Shown here piece by piece: positions 23,793 through 31,826 of a stretch of DNA of 39,395 bases. The notes under the pieces are model-generated. The model was not told the origin of the DNA and made no database searches. It saw nothing but the letters and a program-made list of their open reading frames with translations. The first letter of the stretch is position 1, and every line of letters starts with the position of its first letter. Both the position numbers and the translations under genes were made by a program. The stretch is from Syntrophales bacterium (GTDB taxonomy: Bacteria; Desulfobacterota; Syntrophia; Syntrophales; JADFWA01): NCBI GenBank assembly GCA_030655775.1, contig JAUSPI010000228.1, positions 1 through 39,395 of the forward strand, read 5' to 3'.

Positions 23793-25454
23793 CTATTCTT
23801 TAAAGATAGCCCCGGTATTTGCTGATGTGACCAGTTTGGCATACCTGCCGAGATACCCGCTCTTCATTGCTGGTGGTTTCGGTTTAAAAGACTTTTTTCT
23901 TTTATCTATTTCTTCCTGGCTTATTTTAAGGGTAATCTTTTTCTTTGGGATATCTATCGCAATAATATCACCTTCTTCTACCAGGCCTATGGGACCACTC
24001 TCGGCCGCTTCCGGAGAGATATGCCCTATGGCAGCACCCCGTGTGCCCCCGCTGAATCTACCGTCGGTAATGAGTGCCACCGATTTATCGAGACCCATGC
24101 CGACAATTGCCGATGTGGGGGAAAGCATCTCCCTCATTCCGGGGCCACCTTTCGGCCCTTCGTAGCGGATAACGACAACATCTCCGGGCCGGATGTCCCC
24201 ATCGAGAATAGCTTTAATACTTTCTTCTTCTGAATCAAAGACGCGGGCGGTACCCTCGTTTACCAGCATGTCCGGTGCAACGGCCGATTGTTTGACTACG
24301 CATCCATCCGGAGCCAGGTTGCCTCTGAGGATCGCAATTCCCCCGACTTTTGCGTACGGGTCTTCAACGGATCGGATTACTTCGTAATCGATAACTGTAA
24401 CGCCTTCTAAGTTTTCTTTCACCGTTTTTCCTGTGACCGTCATACATTCGAGATTGATGGCGCCTGTTTTGCTTATCTCCTTCATGACGCTCTGAATACC
24501 ACCTGCCATGTCAAGATCCTCAAGGTGATGAGGACCTGCGGGGCTTAGGTAACAGATGTTGGGAGTTTTCTCACTGATTTCATTGAACAGGTCGATGTCC
24601 AGCTTTATACCCGCCTCGTGAGCGATGGCAGGAATATGGAGAACTGTGTTGGTAGAACAGCCGAGCGCCATATCCATTACAATTGCATTTTTGAAGGCAT
24701 CAAGCGTTGCAATATCTCTCGGTTTGATATCTTTTTTTACAAGATTCATGATTTCCATCCCGGCGGTCTTTGCGAGACGTCTGCGGGCGGCCTGTACGGC
24801 TGGGATCGTACCATTCCCGGGAAGACCCAAACCAAGCGCTTCTGTAATGCAGTTCATCGAATTCGCCGTAAACATTCCGGCACATGAGCCACAACCGGGA
24901 CATGCACAGTCTTCCAGTGCCTTTAATTCAGTTTCGGTCATCTTGCCTGATTTTACTTTCCCTACACCCTCGAATACGCTAACCAGGTCAACCGTTTTAC
25001 CTGCCAGGTTGCCGGCCATCATAGGGCCTCCGCTTACAAATATAGATGGGATATTCAAACGGAGTGCTGCCATCAGCATACCGGGTATAATCTTATCGCA
25101 GTTGGGAACCATTACAAGACCATCGAAGGGATGGGCCATCGCCATAATCTCAACAGAATCGGCAATCAGCTCCCTGCTGGCAAGGGAATATTTCATTCCT
25201 GTGTGGCCCATGGCGATACCGTCACATACACCAATTGTGGAAAATTCTACAGGTGTTCCCCCAGCCATGTATATGCCCGCCTTTACAGCTTCGACAATCA
25301 TGTCGAGATGGACATGACCGGGCACGATCTCATTGGCGGAGTTGGCAATACCGATCAGCGGTCGTGAGAGTTCCTCATCAGTATATCCCATAGCCTTGAA
25401 CAGAGACCGATGCGGTGCCCTTTCCATGCCTTTTTTGATCAGATCACTTCTCAT
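23793..25454 (-). CDS. ilvD: Dihydroxyacid dehydratase
   Basis: A 553-residue IlvD/Edd-family protein of usual length. Fe-S cluster cysteines appear in [10 protein letters not shown] (about 117-126) and [20 protein letters not shown] (about 188-207); [11 protein letters not shown] is near the C-terminus. It converts 2,3-dihydroxy-isovalerate and 2,3-dihydroxy-3-methylvalerate to the 2-oxo acids in valine and isoleucine synthesis. A good AAGGAGG precedes the ATG. It follows ilvC after a 206-nt spacer that holds a long palindromic repeat. Confidence 0.97.
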   Translation of the reverse strand: MRSDLIKKGMERAPHRSLFKAMGYTDEELSRPLIGIANSANEIVPGHVHLDMIVEAVKAGIYMAGGTPVEFSTIGVCDGIAMGHTGMKYSLASRELIADSVEIMAMAHPFDGLVMVPNCDKIIPGMLMAALRLNIPSIFVSGGPMMAGNLAGKTVDLVSVFEGVGKVKSGKMTETELKALEDCACPGCGSCAGMFTANSMNCITEALGLGLPGNGTIPAVQAARRRLAKTAGMEIMNLVKKDIKPRDIATLDAFKNAIVMDMALGCSTNTVLHIPAIAHEAGIKLDIDLFNEISEKTPNICYLSPAGPHHLEDLDMAGGIQSVMKEISKTGAINLECMTVTGKTVKENLEGVTVIDYEVIRSVEDPYAKVGGIAILRGNLAPDGCVVKQSAVAPDMLVNEGTARVFDSEEESIKAILDGDIRPGDVVVIRYEGPKGGPGMREMLSPTSAIVGMGLDKSVALITDGRFSGGTRGAAIGHISPEAAESGPIGLVEEGDIIAIDIPKKKITLKISQEEIDKRKKSFKPKPPAMKSGYLGRYAKLVTSANTGAIFKE

Positions 25455-25492
25455 AGATTCCTCCTTGATGTCCCATTCGGGGAGTGAGAGAA

Positions 25493-25656
25493 AAGCCCTC
25501 GCCTTTAAGCGAAGGCTTTAGTTTGATTTTGTATGTTATGGTAGAGGCACAAAGTGGCAAAGGCACAGAGGCACAAAGAAAAGATAAAAGAAATATCACT
25601 TTGTGCCCTTGCAGCTATGTGCCTTTGTGCCTCGAACTATCGGCTTTAGCCGATAG
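25493..25656. repeat. Long palindromic element, ilvC-ilvD spacer
   Basis: Three hairpins in a row. First, AAAGCC-C-TCGC / GCGA-A-GGCTTT (25493-25520), then AGTTTGATTTTG. Second, a long inverted repeat whose outer arms are GAGGCACAAAG (25544-25554) and CTTTGTGCCTC (25623-25633), with inner arms GGCACAAAG / CTTTGTGCC. Third, a perfect CTATCGGC-TTTA-GCCGATAG (25637-25656). The middle part and its left flank (CTTTAGTTT..ATTTTG..ATGT) recur at 35019-35160. It could act as an mRNA stabiliser or partial terminator between ilvC and ilvD. Confidence 0.8.
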
Positions 25657-25660
25657 CAGG

Positions 25661-26716
25661 TCACTTTTTACGTTTTTCCGGTCTGAGCGCACGAACTGCA
25701 GCCCCGGCTTTCCACATTTCGGAATTCCGTATCTCCCCCAGTTCTTTTTGAAGCCCTTTCATGTAATCGGGTCTGCTGTTTGCTTCGAGCACTACCCTTG
25801 TTTCTTCACCGGAAACCACCCTATCGTAAAGTTCGTCAAAGACAGGAGCTACGGCATCCCTGAACTTCGGTTTCCAGTCAAGTGCTCCACGCTGTGCCGT
25901 GGTACTGCAGTTGGCATACATCCAGTCCATCCCATTTTCGCCTACCAGGCGTATCAGGCTCTGGGTAAGTTCTTCAACTGTTTCATTAAATGCTTCACTC
26001 GGACTATGACCGTGTTTTCTTAATAAATTATACTGGGCTTCCATGATACCTGCCAGACATCCCATCAGTACGCCTCGCTCACCGGTCAAGTCGCTGTGTA
26101 CCTCTTTTTCAAAGGTTGTCGGAAAGAGATATCCTGACCCTACAGCTATTCCCATAGCCAGAGTTCTCTCTTCGGCTCTTCCGGTATAATCTTGATGAAT
26201 AGCATAACTGGAATTTATCCCGCTACCCTCAAGGAAATTAGACCTTACTGTGGTCCCGGAACCTTTGGGAGCCACCATAATTACGTCAATATTGTCCTGA
26301 GGAATAACTTTCGTCTGATCTTTGTATACGATGGAAAAACCGTGAGAAAAATAGAGGGCATCGCCTTCTTTTAAAAGGCCCTTGATCTTCGGCCACACAG
26401 CCATCTGTGCTGCATCGGAAATCAACATTGCGACAATAGTTCCTCTTTCTGCTGCTTCTTCCAGAGAAAAAAGGGTCTCTCCCGGTTTAAAACCGTCATT
26501 TATCGCTTTGTCCCAGAATACTTTGTCTTGTTCCCACTGTCCCACAATGACATTTATGCCGTTATCTTTCATATTCAGGGCCTGTGCAGGACCTTGAACG
26601 CCATATCCAAGGACGGCAATTGTTTCATTCGCCAAGACATCCCTTGCTTTTTCCAGGGAAAACTCTTCTGAAGTAACTACTTCTTCTATGCTACCACCAA
26701 AATCAATCGTTGCCAT
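25661..26716 (-). CDS. ilvC: Ketol-acid reductoisomerase
   Basis: A 351-residue KARI. The Rossmann motif is VLGYGVQGPAQALNMKDNG (about 35-53), and the C-terminal knotted domain holds metal-binding acidic residues around GERGVLMGCLAGIMEAQYN and VEELTQSLIRLV. It isomerises and reduces acetolactate or acetohydroxybutyrate. The loop after the second strand reads GQWEQDKVFWDKA, longer than and unlike the Arg/Ser-rich loop that selects NADPH in common class I enzymes, so cofactor preference is uncertain. The ATG follows GGAGTGATAAC. ilvN lies 18 nt upstream. The first codons of this gene are also present at 3788-3801 in the duplicated fragment. Confidence 0.96.
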   Translation of the reverse strand: MATIDFGGSIEEVVTSEEFSLEKARDVLANETIAVLGYGVQGPAQALNMKDNGINVIVGQWEQDKVFWDKAINDGFKPGETLFSLEEAAERGTIVAMLISDAAQMAVWPKIKGLLKEGDALYFSHGFSIVYKDQTKVIPQDNIDVIMVAPKGSGTTVRSNFLEGSGINSSYAIHQDYTGRAEERTLAMGIAVGSGYLFPTTFEKEVHSDLTGERGVLMGCLAGIMEAQYNLLRKHGHSPSEAFNETVEELTQSLIRLVGENGMDWMYANCSTTAQRGALDWKPKFRDAVAPVFDELYDRVVSGEETRVVLEANSRPDYMKGLQKELGEIRNSEMWKAGAAVRALRPEKRKK

Positions 26717-26734
26717 GTTATCACTCCTTTGTTT

Positions 26735-27208
26735 TTATAGTGCTAAGATTCCTGATCTGCTCAGATCTTCTATACCAAGTCGTTCAAGTCGTTTCAAGAT
26801 ATTCTTGACTTCGTTTTTATTTCCTGTTGCTTCTAGGACACAATGATTCGCTTCCAGGGTGATTAACCTGCAATTATAGTCTTTTATGATCTCCATTACC
26901 TTGCCTCTGTTCTCATTCGTTAGTTTCACTTTAACCAGTATCATTTCTCTTTGAAGAGACGATTTTTCTTTTAAATGAGAAACCTCAAGGATATCAACCA
27001 GTTTTTTTGTCTGGTTTTTGATTTTTGTGACTGTTGCCGTATCACCTCTTGTTACAATAATAATTTTCGTAATTTCGGGATTCATCGTTATGTTTGCACT
27101 GATGCTCTCTATATTAAAGCTCCGTGCGCTAAATACTCCTGCAATCCTTGCAAGAACATCCGGTTTGTTATTAACCAGAAATGTAATTGTCTGATCCTTC
27201 CTCTCCAT
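26735..27208 (-). CDS. ilvN: Acetolactate synthase small (regulatory) subunit
   Basis: A 157-residue protein: ACT domain at about 6-75 (TITFLVNNKPDVLARIAGVF) and C-terminal regulatory domain with LQREMILVKVKL (about 84-95). It activates IlvB and makes it sensitive to valine. It sits between ilvB (22-nt gap) and ilvC (18-nt gap). A nearly identical copy lies at 3820-4293, and a more distant paralogue at 29355-29840. Confidence 0.96.
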   Translation of the reverse strand: MERKDQTITFLVNNKPDVLARIAGVFSARSFNIESISANITMNPEITKIIIVTRGDTATVTKIKNQTKKLVDILEVSHLKEKSSLQREMILVKVKLTNENRGKVMEIIKDYNCRLITLEANHCVLEATGNKNEVKNILKRLERLGIEDLSRSGILAL

Positions 27209-27230
27209 GGCATCATTTTCCTTTCTTGTA

Positions 27231-28934
27231 TTATGACAATTCTTCTTTTTTCAGTTTCGTTTCGCTCAGGGAGGTGCCTGGTTTTACCATGGGGAAGACA
27301 CCTTCTTCCCGCTCAACATGGAAATCCATTACGACTGTATTCGGAATATTCAAGCCTTTTTTTAGCGTGGGTTCTACTTCTTCCGGTTTCGTGGCTCTCA
27401 AACCGACAGCTCCATAAGCTTCTGCCAGTTTCACAAAGTCCGGAATCTGACTTATATCACTGTGGGAATATCGCTTTTCATAGAACAGTTCCTGCCACTG
27501 GCGTACCATGCCGAGGTACCCGTTATTCAGAATTACAATCTTAACGGGAAGTTTATAGTTTACGGCAGTAGCCAGTTCCTGAATGTTCATCTGTATGCTT
27601 CCGTCCCCGGCGATATCAACGACCGTTTTATCAGGGAATGCAACCTGCGCGCCTATGGCAGCGGGGAAACCATAACCCATGGTACCGAGTCCTCCCGAAG
27701 AGAGAAAGGTATTAGGGTAATCGAAATGGTAATACAGAGCTGACCACATCTGGTTTTGTCCTACTTCGGTTGCTATGATGGCCTCTCCCTTAGTGAGCTT
27801 ATACAGTGTTTCAATGACTTTCTGAGGCTTGATTTTGTCACCTTCAGAGTAGGAGGTTAAGGGTGCATACGCTTTCCATTCTGCTATCTGATCAAGCCAT
27901 TTTTTGTTTTCTTCCTCGTTGACGGCAAAATGGTCTTGGTCTAACGACTGGTTCATCTCCTGTAGTGCGGATTTGGCGTCACTTATAATCGGTATGTCTG
28001 CGAGGACATTTTTATTGATTGAAGCGGCATCTATATCAATATGAATAATCTTTGCATTTGATGCAAATGTGGAAGTTTTCCCCGTAACACGGTCAGAGAA
28101 GCGAGTTCCGATAGTTATCATAAGATCACAGTTACATATTGCCATGTTCGCATAATAGGTGCCGTGCATACCCGGCATACCGAGCCATAGAGGATGAGTT
28201 CCGGGAAAAGCGCCAAGACCCATCAAAGTTGCGGTGACAGGAATTTTGGTTTTTTCAGCGAATTCTTTCAGTTCATTAGTTGCTCTTCCAAGTATAATTC
28301 CACCTCCTACCAGCAGAAGGGGCCTCTTAGCTTTCTTTATAAGTTCCAGGGCCTGTTGAAGCTGTTTAGCGTCAGGAAGATATTTAGGTTCGGTGAAACT
28401 TAATTTTAAAGAATTAGATTCCTTATATTCTGTTTCGGACTGCATGATGTCTTTGGGAAGATCTACCAGCACTGGCCCAGGACGTCCTGACCTGGCGATG
28501 TAAAATGCTTCTTTGATCGTTTTTGCCAGATCTTCAATATTTCTAACCAGGAAATTATGCTTTGTACAGGGTCTTGTAATTCCCGTGATGTCGGCCTCCT
28601 GGAATGCATCGGTACCGATGGTTGGTGACGTAACCTGTCCGGTAAATATAACCATAGGTACGGAGTCCATATAAGCTGTGGCGATACCGGTTACCGTATT
28701 TGTGGCTCCCGGTCCGGAAGTAACGAGACAAACGCCCACTTTACCTGATGATCTGGCATAGCCATCTGCTGCATGCGCCGCACCCTGTTCGTGACGGACC
28801 AGTATATGAGGAAAATTTTCTTTATAGATCTGGTCGTAAATGTCGAGGACAGCGCCACCAGGGAACCCGAAGATTATTTCTACTCCTTCTTCACGCAAGG
28901 TCTTTGTGAAAATTTGAGGTCCTTTTAACTTCAT
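27231..28934 (-). CDS. ilvB: Acetolactate synthase large (catalytic) subunit
   Basis: A 567-residue ThDP enzyme of normal length. The catalytic Glu lies in [14 protein letters not shown] (about 46-59); the ThDP/metal motif is [20 protein letters not shown] with the NN pair ([15 protein letters not shown]) after it, and the Trp in RQWQ is the residue tied to ALS substrate choice. It condenses two pyruvates, or pyruvate with 2-oxobutyrate. AAAGGAGATATTC precedes the ATG. It is the first structural gene of ilvBNCD-HAD and is preceded by an Ile-rich leader and terminator. Confidence 0.97.
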   Translation of the reverse strand: MKLKGPQIFTKTLREEGVEIIFGFPGGAVLDIYDQIYKENFPHILVRHEQGAAHAADGYARSSGKVGVCLVTSGPGATNTVTGIATAYMDSVPMVIFTGQVTSPTIGTDAFQEADITGITRPCTKHNFLVRNIEDLAKTIKEAFYIARSGRPGPVLVDLPKDIMQSETEYKESNSLKLSFTEPKYLPDAKQLQQALELIKKAKRPLLLVGGGIILGRATNELKEFAEKTKIPVTATLMGLGAFPGTHPLWLGMPGMHGTYYANMAICNCDLMITIGTRFSDRVTGKTSTFASNAKIIHIDIDAASINKNVLADIPIISDAKSALQEMNQSLDQDHFAVNEEENKKWLDQIAEWKAYAPLTSYSEGDKIKPQKVIETLYKLTKGEAIIATEVGQNQMWSALYYHFDYPNTFLSSGGLGTMGYGFPAAIGAQVAFPDKTVVDIAGDGSIQMNIQELATAVNYKLPVKIVILNNGYLGMVRQWQELFYEKRYSHSDISQIPDFVKLAEAYGAVGLRATKPEEVEPTLKKGLNIPNTVVMDFHVEREEGVFPMVKPGTSLSETKLKKEELS

Positions 28935-28963
28935 CTGAATATCTCCTTTGGGTTTAGGATATT

Positions 28964-28998
28964 AAAAAACCGTTACCAGAGCTGGCAACGGTTTTTTT
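28964..28998 (-). terminator. Attenuator terminator before ilvB
   Basis: On the minus strand AAACCGTT-G-CCAG pairs with CTGG-T-AACGGTTT (12 pairs plus a G-U) and is followed by a T-run (GGTTTTTTAAT). It ends about 30 nt before the ilvB ATG. Confidence 0.85.
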
Positions 28999-29035
28999 AA
29001 ATAAAGTATCATGAAAAGATCAAACCATCACCCAG
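28967..29035 (-). promoter_or_regulatory. Isoleucine attenuator: alternative leader RNA pairings
   Basis: The minus-strand segment CTGGGTGATGGTTT (29022-29035), which spans the leader stop codon, can pair with the terminator's 5' arm AAACCGTTGCCAG (28982-28994): 11 continuous pairs including three G-U, then two more after a bulge. The same segment can pair through GGTGATGG with CCATTACC in leader codons 7-9 (8 pairs, one G-U). This gives mutually exclusive antiterminator and terminator folds. Function is inferred from the known ilv attenuation model. Confidence 0.65.
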
Positions 29036-29117
29036 TCTCCATATAGAAGGGTATAATTATGCCTATAATTATAACGGCACTTTTAATATTGGTAATGGCA
29101 CCTTCGATCTTTTTCAT
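29028..29117 (-). CDS. Isoleucine-rich leader peptide of ilvBNCD
   Basis: A 29-residue ORF with nine Ile and the run SAVIIIGIII (residues 13-22), ending just before the terminator region. An AGGA lies about 12 nt before the ATG, so initiation may be weak. Stalling at Ile codons when charged tRNA-Ile is short would favour antitermination and ilv expression. Confidence 0.75.
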   Translation of the reverse strand: MKKIEGAITNIKSAVIIIGIIIPFYMETG

Positions 29118-29148
29118 CTTTTATATCAATCCTAAAAATAGTCCGTTA

Positions 29149-29178
29149 TCTATCTCACAAAAAAAATCATATTGTCAA
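29149..29178 (-). promoter_or_regulatory. Probable promoter of the ilvBNCD leader
   Basis: A perfect -35 TTGACA (29173-29178) on the minus strand. The best -10 is weak (GATAGA at 29149-29154 with an 18-nt spacer). The location, about 35-60 nt before the leader ATG, is right. Confidence 0.45.
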
Positions 29179-29195
29179 GAGAAATATTTGGCAAG

Positions 29196-29317
29196 TTTGT
29201 AAAAAGTCGGATTTCGTTCCTCTCTGTCATTCCCGCGTAGGCGGGAATCCAGTTATTGTAAGGTGTTATAGACTCCCGCCTGCGCGGGAGTGACAAGATT
29301 TGGACTTTTTACGAGAC
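29196..29317. mobile_element. MITE-like palindromic element
   Basis: About 120 bp with imperfect terminal inverted repeats (TTTGTAAAAAGTC at the left, GACTTTTTACGAGA at the right) and two internal hairpins: ATTCCCGCGTAGGCGGGAAT and CTCCCGCCTGCGCGGGAG, set as GTCATTCCCGCG ... CGCGGGAGTGAC. No ORF. This CATTCCCGC-type palindrome is widespread in many proteobacterial genomes. It lies between ilvN (second copy set) and the Ile leader promoter and may act as the terminator between them. Confidence 0.75.
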
Positions 29318-29354
29318 CATCATATTTGGAATTTTGATATTATTCTATGCCACG

Positions 29355-29840
29355 CTATTTATCCTTCTGCAAAGCGATTACTCCTGTTCTGGCAATTTCT
29401 TCGATACCCAATGGTGCAAAATAATTGAGAACCGTCTCTATTTTTTCTTTATTATCGACGACTTCAAGAATATAGTAATCAGATTTCATCGAGATAATCT
29501 TACACCCAAATATATCAACCGCTCGCGCTATTTCAGCTCTGTGTTCCTGCTGTAGTTTTATTCCGATCAATATCAATTCTCTCTGTACAGACTGTATTTG
29601 ACCCAGCTCGGTGACCTCGACAACATCAACCAGTTTCTCCAACTGCTTTTTCGTTCTTTCGGTGGAATCAGAATTCGATTTACTAACCAGGGTGATTTTT
29701 GAAATTTCAGGATCGGTTGTTGCTGCCACACAGAGGCTCTCTATATTGTAGCCGAGTCTCCCGAATACACCGGCAACACGTGATAGTACACCAGGCTTAT
29801 TATTAACCAGCATTGATATTAGATGTTCTTCACCGTTCAT
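29355..29840 (-). CDS. ilvN: Acetolactate synthase small subunit, second set
   Basis: A 161-residue ACT-domain regulatory subunit (LISMLVNNKPGVLSRVAGVF, about 7-26; VQRELILIGIKL about 84-95). It is clearly diverged from the 26735-27208 protein (for example YNIESLCVAATTDPEIS versus FNIESISANITMNPEIT), so it is an older paralogue and likely pairs with the large subunit just upstream (40-nt gap). It may give this isozyme a different valine response. Confidence 0.93.
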   Translation of the reverse strand: MNGEEHLISMLVNNKPGVLSRVAGVFGRLGYNIESLCVAATTDPEISKITLVSKSNSDSTERTKKQLEKLVDVVEVTELGQIQSVQRELILIGIKLQQEHRAEIARAVDIFGCKIISMKSDYYILEVVDNKEKIETVLNYFAPLGIEEIARTGVIALQKDK

Positions 29841-29880
29841 CTCTTGATTCCCCTTTTTGTTTTTGTATCTAAATGGTCCA

Positions 29881-31557
29881 CTAATCTGACCTTCTATATA
29901 TCATCTCTATGTTCGATAGACCGGGCGGTATAAGCGGAAAAACATATGTGTCAGGATCTACCATTACCTCTAATAAATAAGGTCCATCTGTTTTACGCAT
30001 CTTTTCGATACCGGACTCAGGGTCGTTCACCGAAACCCTCCCGGCGTCGATTCCGAATCCCTTGGCGACCATTACCATGTCAACTTTGTTTCCGAGTTCA
30101 CAGGCATTAAACCGGGCGCCATAGAATAAATCCTGGAGCTGGCGTATCATGCCAAGATTACCATTATTGAAGACAACAATCTTTACAGGAAGGTTATAAT
30201 AGCTTATTGTTGCTAATTCCTGGATGTTCATATAGAAACCACCATCTCCTGAAAATGCTACCACTTCCTGGTTCTGGACTCCTATTTTTGCACCTATTGC
30301 CGCCGGGACACTGAATCCCATGGTACCCATCCCCCCGCAGGTGATCAGGCCGCGGGGCGTTTTAGGTTGCCAGGAACGAACGGTCCATATCTGATTTAAC
30401 CCCACATCGGCGACCGCAGTCGTTTTTTCCGGCATAACGTCCTGAATCATACTGATAAGTTTTCCGGCAGGGCCGCATCCTTCGCGGGACCCTCTTTTTT
30501 CGGACAGCTCTCTTTCTTTATTAATTCTTTGAAACCACTCAGGCCTTTCCTTTTTTTCTACCAGTGGAATCATTTCGGTTATTGCTTCACGAATATCGCT
30601 GATCAACTGAAGATCCACCTTTATATTTTTGCCGATTGAAGTCGGATCAATGTCAATCTGGGCAATGGTAGCAAGGGGAGCAAATTCCTCTATGTTCGAC
30701 GTGCTCCGATCACTGAAGCGGGTTCCTACTGCCAGGATAAAATCCGAGTGGTGGATGGTGCTGTTAGCCAACTCGTTACCATGTGTTCCTATGAAGCCAA
30801 GGTTGAAACCGTTTGAGGAATCGATGGATCCAATACCCATCATGGTTGTTACGAAGGGGATTCGACCTTTTTTAATCAGCTCGCTCAGTTGGGTACAGGC
30901 TTTGCCCAGTTTCACACCGCCGCCGATTATGATGATCGGCCTTTCTGCCCTGTTTAAATACGTGGCAATTTGCTTTATCTGTTCAAGCTTTTCTTTGGGA
31001 CTGGTATGTTGCTTCTTTGATCTTTGTCCGTTATTGCTTTTGCTGTCCAGTTTGCAACTTGCAGTCAGGACATCTCTCGGCATGTCTACGAGAACCGGTC
31101 CCGGCCTGCCGCTTCTTGCAAGTTCAAAAGCCTCTTTTAAAGTGGACTCCACTTCTTCTACATCATTTAACAAGAAGCTGTGTTTTGTTATGGGCATGGT
31201 AATGCCGATAATATCCGTTTCCTGAAAGGCATCGCTTCCCAGAAGATTTGTGGTTACCTGGCCGGTGAGGGCGATCAACGGTGTCGAATCCATATAGGCG
31301 GTGGCTATACCGGTAACCATGTTGGTGGCACCTGGACCCGAGGTGGAAAGACAAACCCCAACCTTGCCCGTAGCTCTGGCATAGCCGTCTGCAGCATGAG
31401 CAGCAGCCTGCTCGTGCCTCATAAGGTAATGTTTGATAGGAGACTCCATTAAACGATCATGAATGGGTAGGGTATTTGCTCCTGGATATCCAAAGATTAC
31501 CTCGGTTCCCTCTTCTTTTAGGGTTTGTAAGATTATTTCAGCTCCTGTTTTTTCCAT
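29881..31557 (-). CDS. ilvB: Acetolactate synthase large subunit, second set
   Basis: A 558-residue ThDP enzyme. The catalytic Glu is in [14 protein letters not shown], the ThDP motif is [20 protein letters not shown], and NNGNLGMIRQLQDLFY follows. Here the position that is Trp in RQWQ of the other IlvB is Leu (RQLQ), which may change preference for 2-oxobutyrate. Start: the ATG at 31557 follows AGGCAGGTATAAA; a longer frame to 31617 runs through a terminator hairpin and is rejected. The gene is preceded by a Val-rich leader and two tandem terminators. Confidence 0.95.
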   Translation of the reverse strand: MEKTGAEIILQTLKEEGTEVIFGYPGANTLPIHDRLMESPIKHYLMRHEQAAAHAADGYARATGKVGVCLSTSGPGATNMVTGIATAYMDSTPLIALTGQVTTNLLGSDAFQETDIIGITMPITKHSFLLNDVEEVESTLKEAFELARSGRPGPVLVDMPRDVLTASCKLDSKSNNGQRSKKQHTSPKEKLEQIKQIATYLNRAERPIIIIGGGVKLGKACTQLSELIKKGRIPFVTTMMGIGSIDSSNGFNLGFIGTHGNELANSTIHHSDFILAVGTRFSDRSTSNIEEFAPLATIAQIDIDPTSIGKNIKVDLQLISDIREAITEMIPLVEKKERPEWFQRINKERELSEKRGSREGCGPAGKLISMIQDVMPEKTTAVADVGLNQIWTVRSWQPKTPRGLITCGGMGTMGFSVPAAIGAKIGVQNQEVVAFSGDGGFYMNIQELATISYYNLPVKIVVFNNGNLGMIRQLQDLFYGARFNACELGNKVDMVMVAKGFGIDAGRVSVNDPESGIEKMRKTDGPYLLEVMVDPDTYVFPLIPPGLSNIEMIYRRSD

Positions 31558-31578
31558 TTTATACCTGCCTATCTTAAT

Positions 31579-31611
31579 AAAAAAGCCGCACTTCTCAAGA
31601 ATTGCGGCTTT
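31579..31611 (-). terminator. Second tandem terminator before the second ilvB
   Basis: On the minus strand AAAGCCGCA pairs with TGCGGCTTT across a 12-nt loop, followed by TTTTTTATT. It ends about 20 nt before the ilvB start. Confidence 0.8.
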
Positions 31612-31617
31612 CTGCAT

Positions 31618-31655
31618 AAAAAGCCGCGGACCTTTGTGGGGTCCGCGGCTTTTTT
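31618..31655 (-). terminator. Main attenuator terminator before the second ilvB
   Basis: On the minus strand AAAAAGCCGCGGACC pairs perfectly with GGTCCGCGGCTTTTT (15 bp, 7-nt loop) with the T-run forming the end of the stem. Confidence 0.88.
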
Positions 31656-31692
31656 CCTTTTAATACTTTACAAGAGTCAAGCAGCGGTCCCC
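31638..31692 (-). promoter_or_regulatory. Valine attenuator: alternative leader RNA pairings
   Basis: Minus-strand GGGGACCGCTGCTT (31679-31692), the last codons of the leader ORF, can pair with AAGCCGCGGACCCC (31638-31651), which contains the 5' arm of the main terminator: 12 of 14 positions pair, with two mismatches. That antiterminator excludes the terminator. Ribosome stalling on the Val codons would favour it. Confidence 0.65.
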
Positions 31693-31754
31693 GTAACTAC
31701 TACTACGAGTACACTTACTACAGTAACTGTTACGGCCAAAAGCTGATGGACCAT
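31677..31754 (-). CDS. Valine-rich leader peptide of the second ilvBN
   Basis: A 25-residue ORF with ten Val and three Leu, core AVTVTVVSVLVVVVTG, preceded by AAGGAGATATACTA. It closely resembles in kind the IvbL leader of E. coli ilvBN. Expected to sense charged tRNA-Val and perhaps tRNA-Leu. Confidence 0.85.
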   Translation of the reverse strand: MVHQLLAVTVTVVSVLVVVVTGTAA

Positions 31755-31786
31755 TAGTATATCTCCTTTTCCTTTAAAACGATTTT

Positions 31787-31817
31787 ATTATCTGACACAA
31801 AGAAAATCTCTTGTCAA
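31787..31817 (-). promoter_or_regulatory. Promoter of the Val leader and second ilvBN
   Basis: TTGACA (31812-31817) and GATAAT (31787-31792) on the minus strand. The 19-nt spacer is longer than ideal. It lies 33 nt before the leader ATG. Confidence 0.55.
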
Positions 31818-31826
31818 TCTAATTTT

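Noticed and set aside
25544-25633. CRISPR-like repeat spacing of GGCACAAAG units
   Set aside because: Units are in inverted orientation with no regular spacers; it is a palindrome and not a CRISPR array.
29059-29202. Plus-strand ORF of about 47 codons with a hydrophobic N-terminus (MPIIITALLILVMAP)
   Set aside because: It lies antisense to the Ile-rich leader, and its hydrophobic run is just the complement of those codons. Leader, promoter and terminator explain the region better.
31558-31617. N-terminal extension of the second IlvB (start at 31617)
   Set aside because: These codons are made from a terminator hairpin, and a well-placed ATG with a ribosome-binding site lies at 31557.
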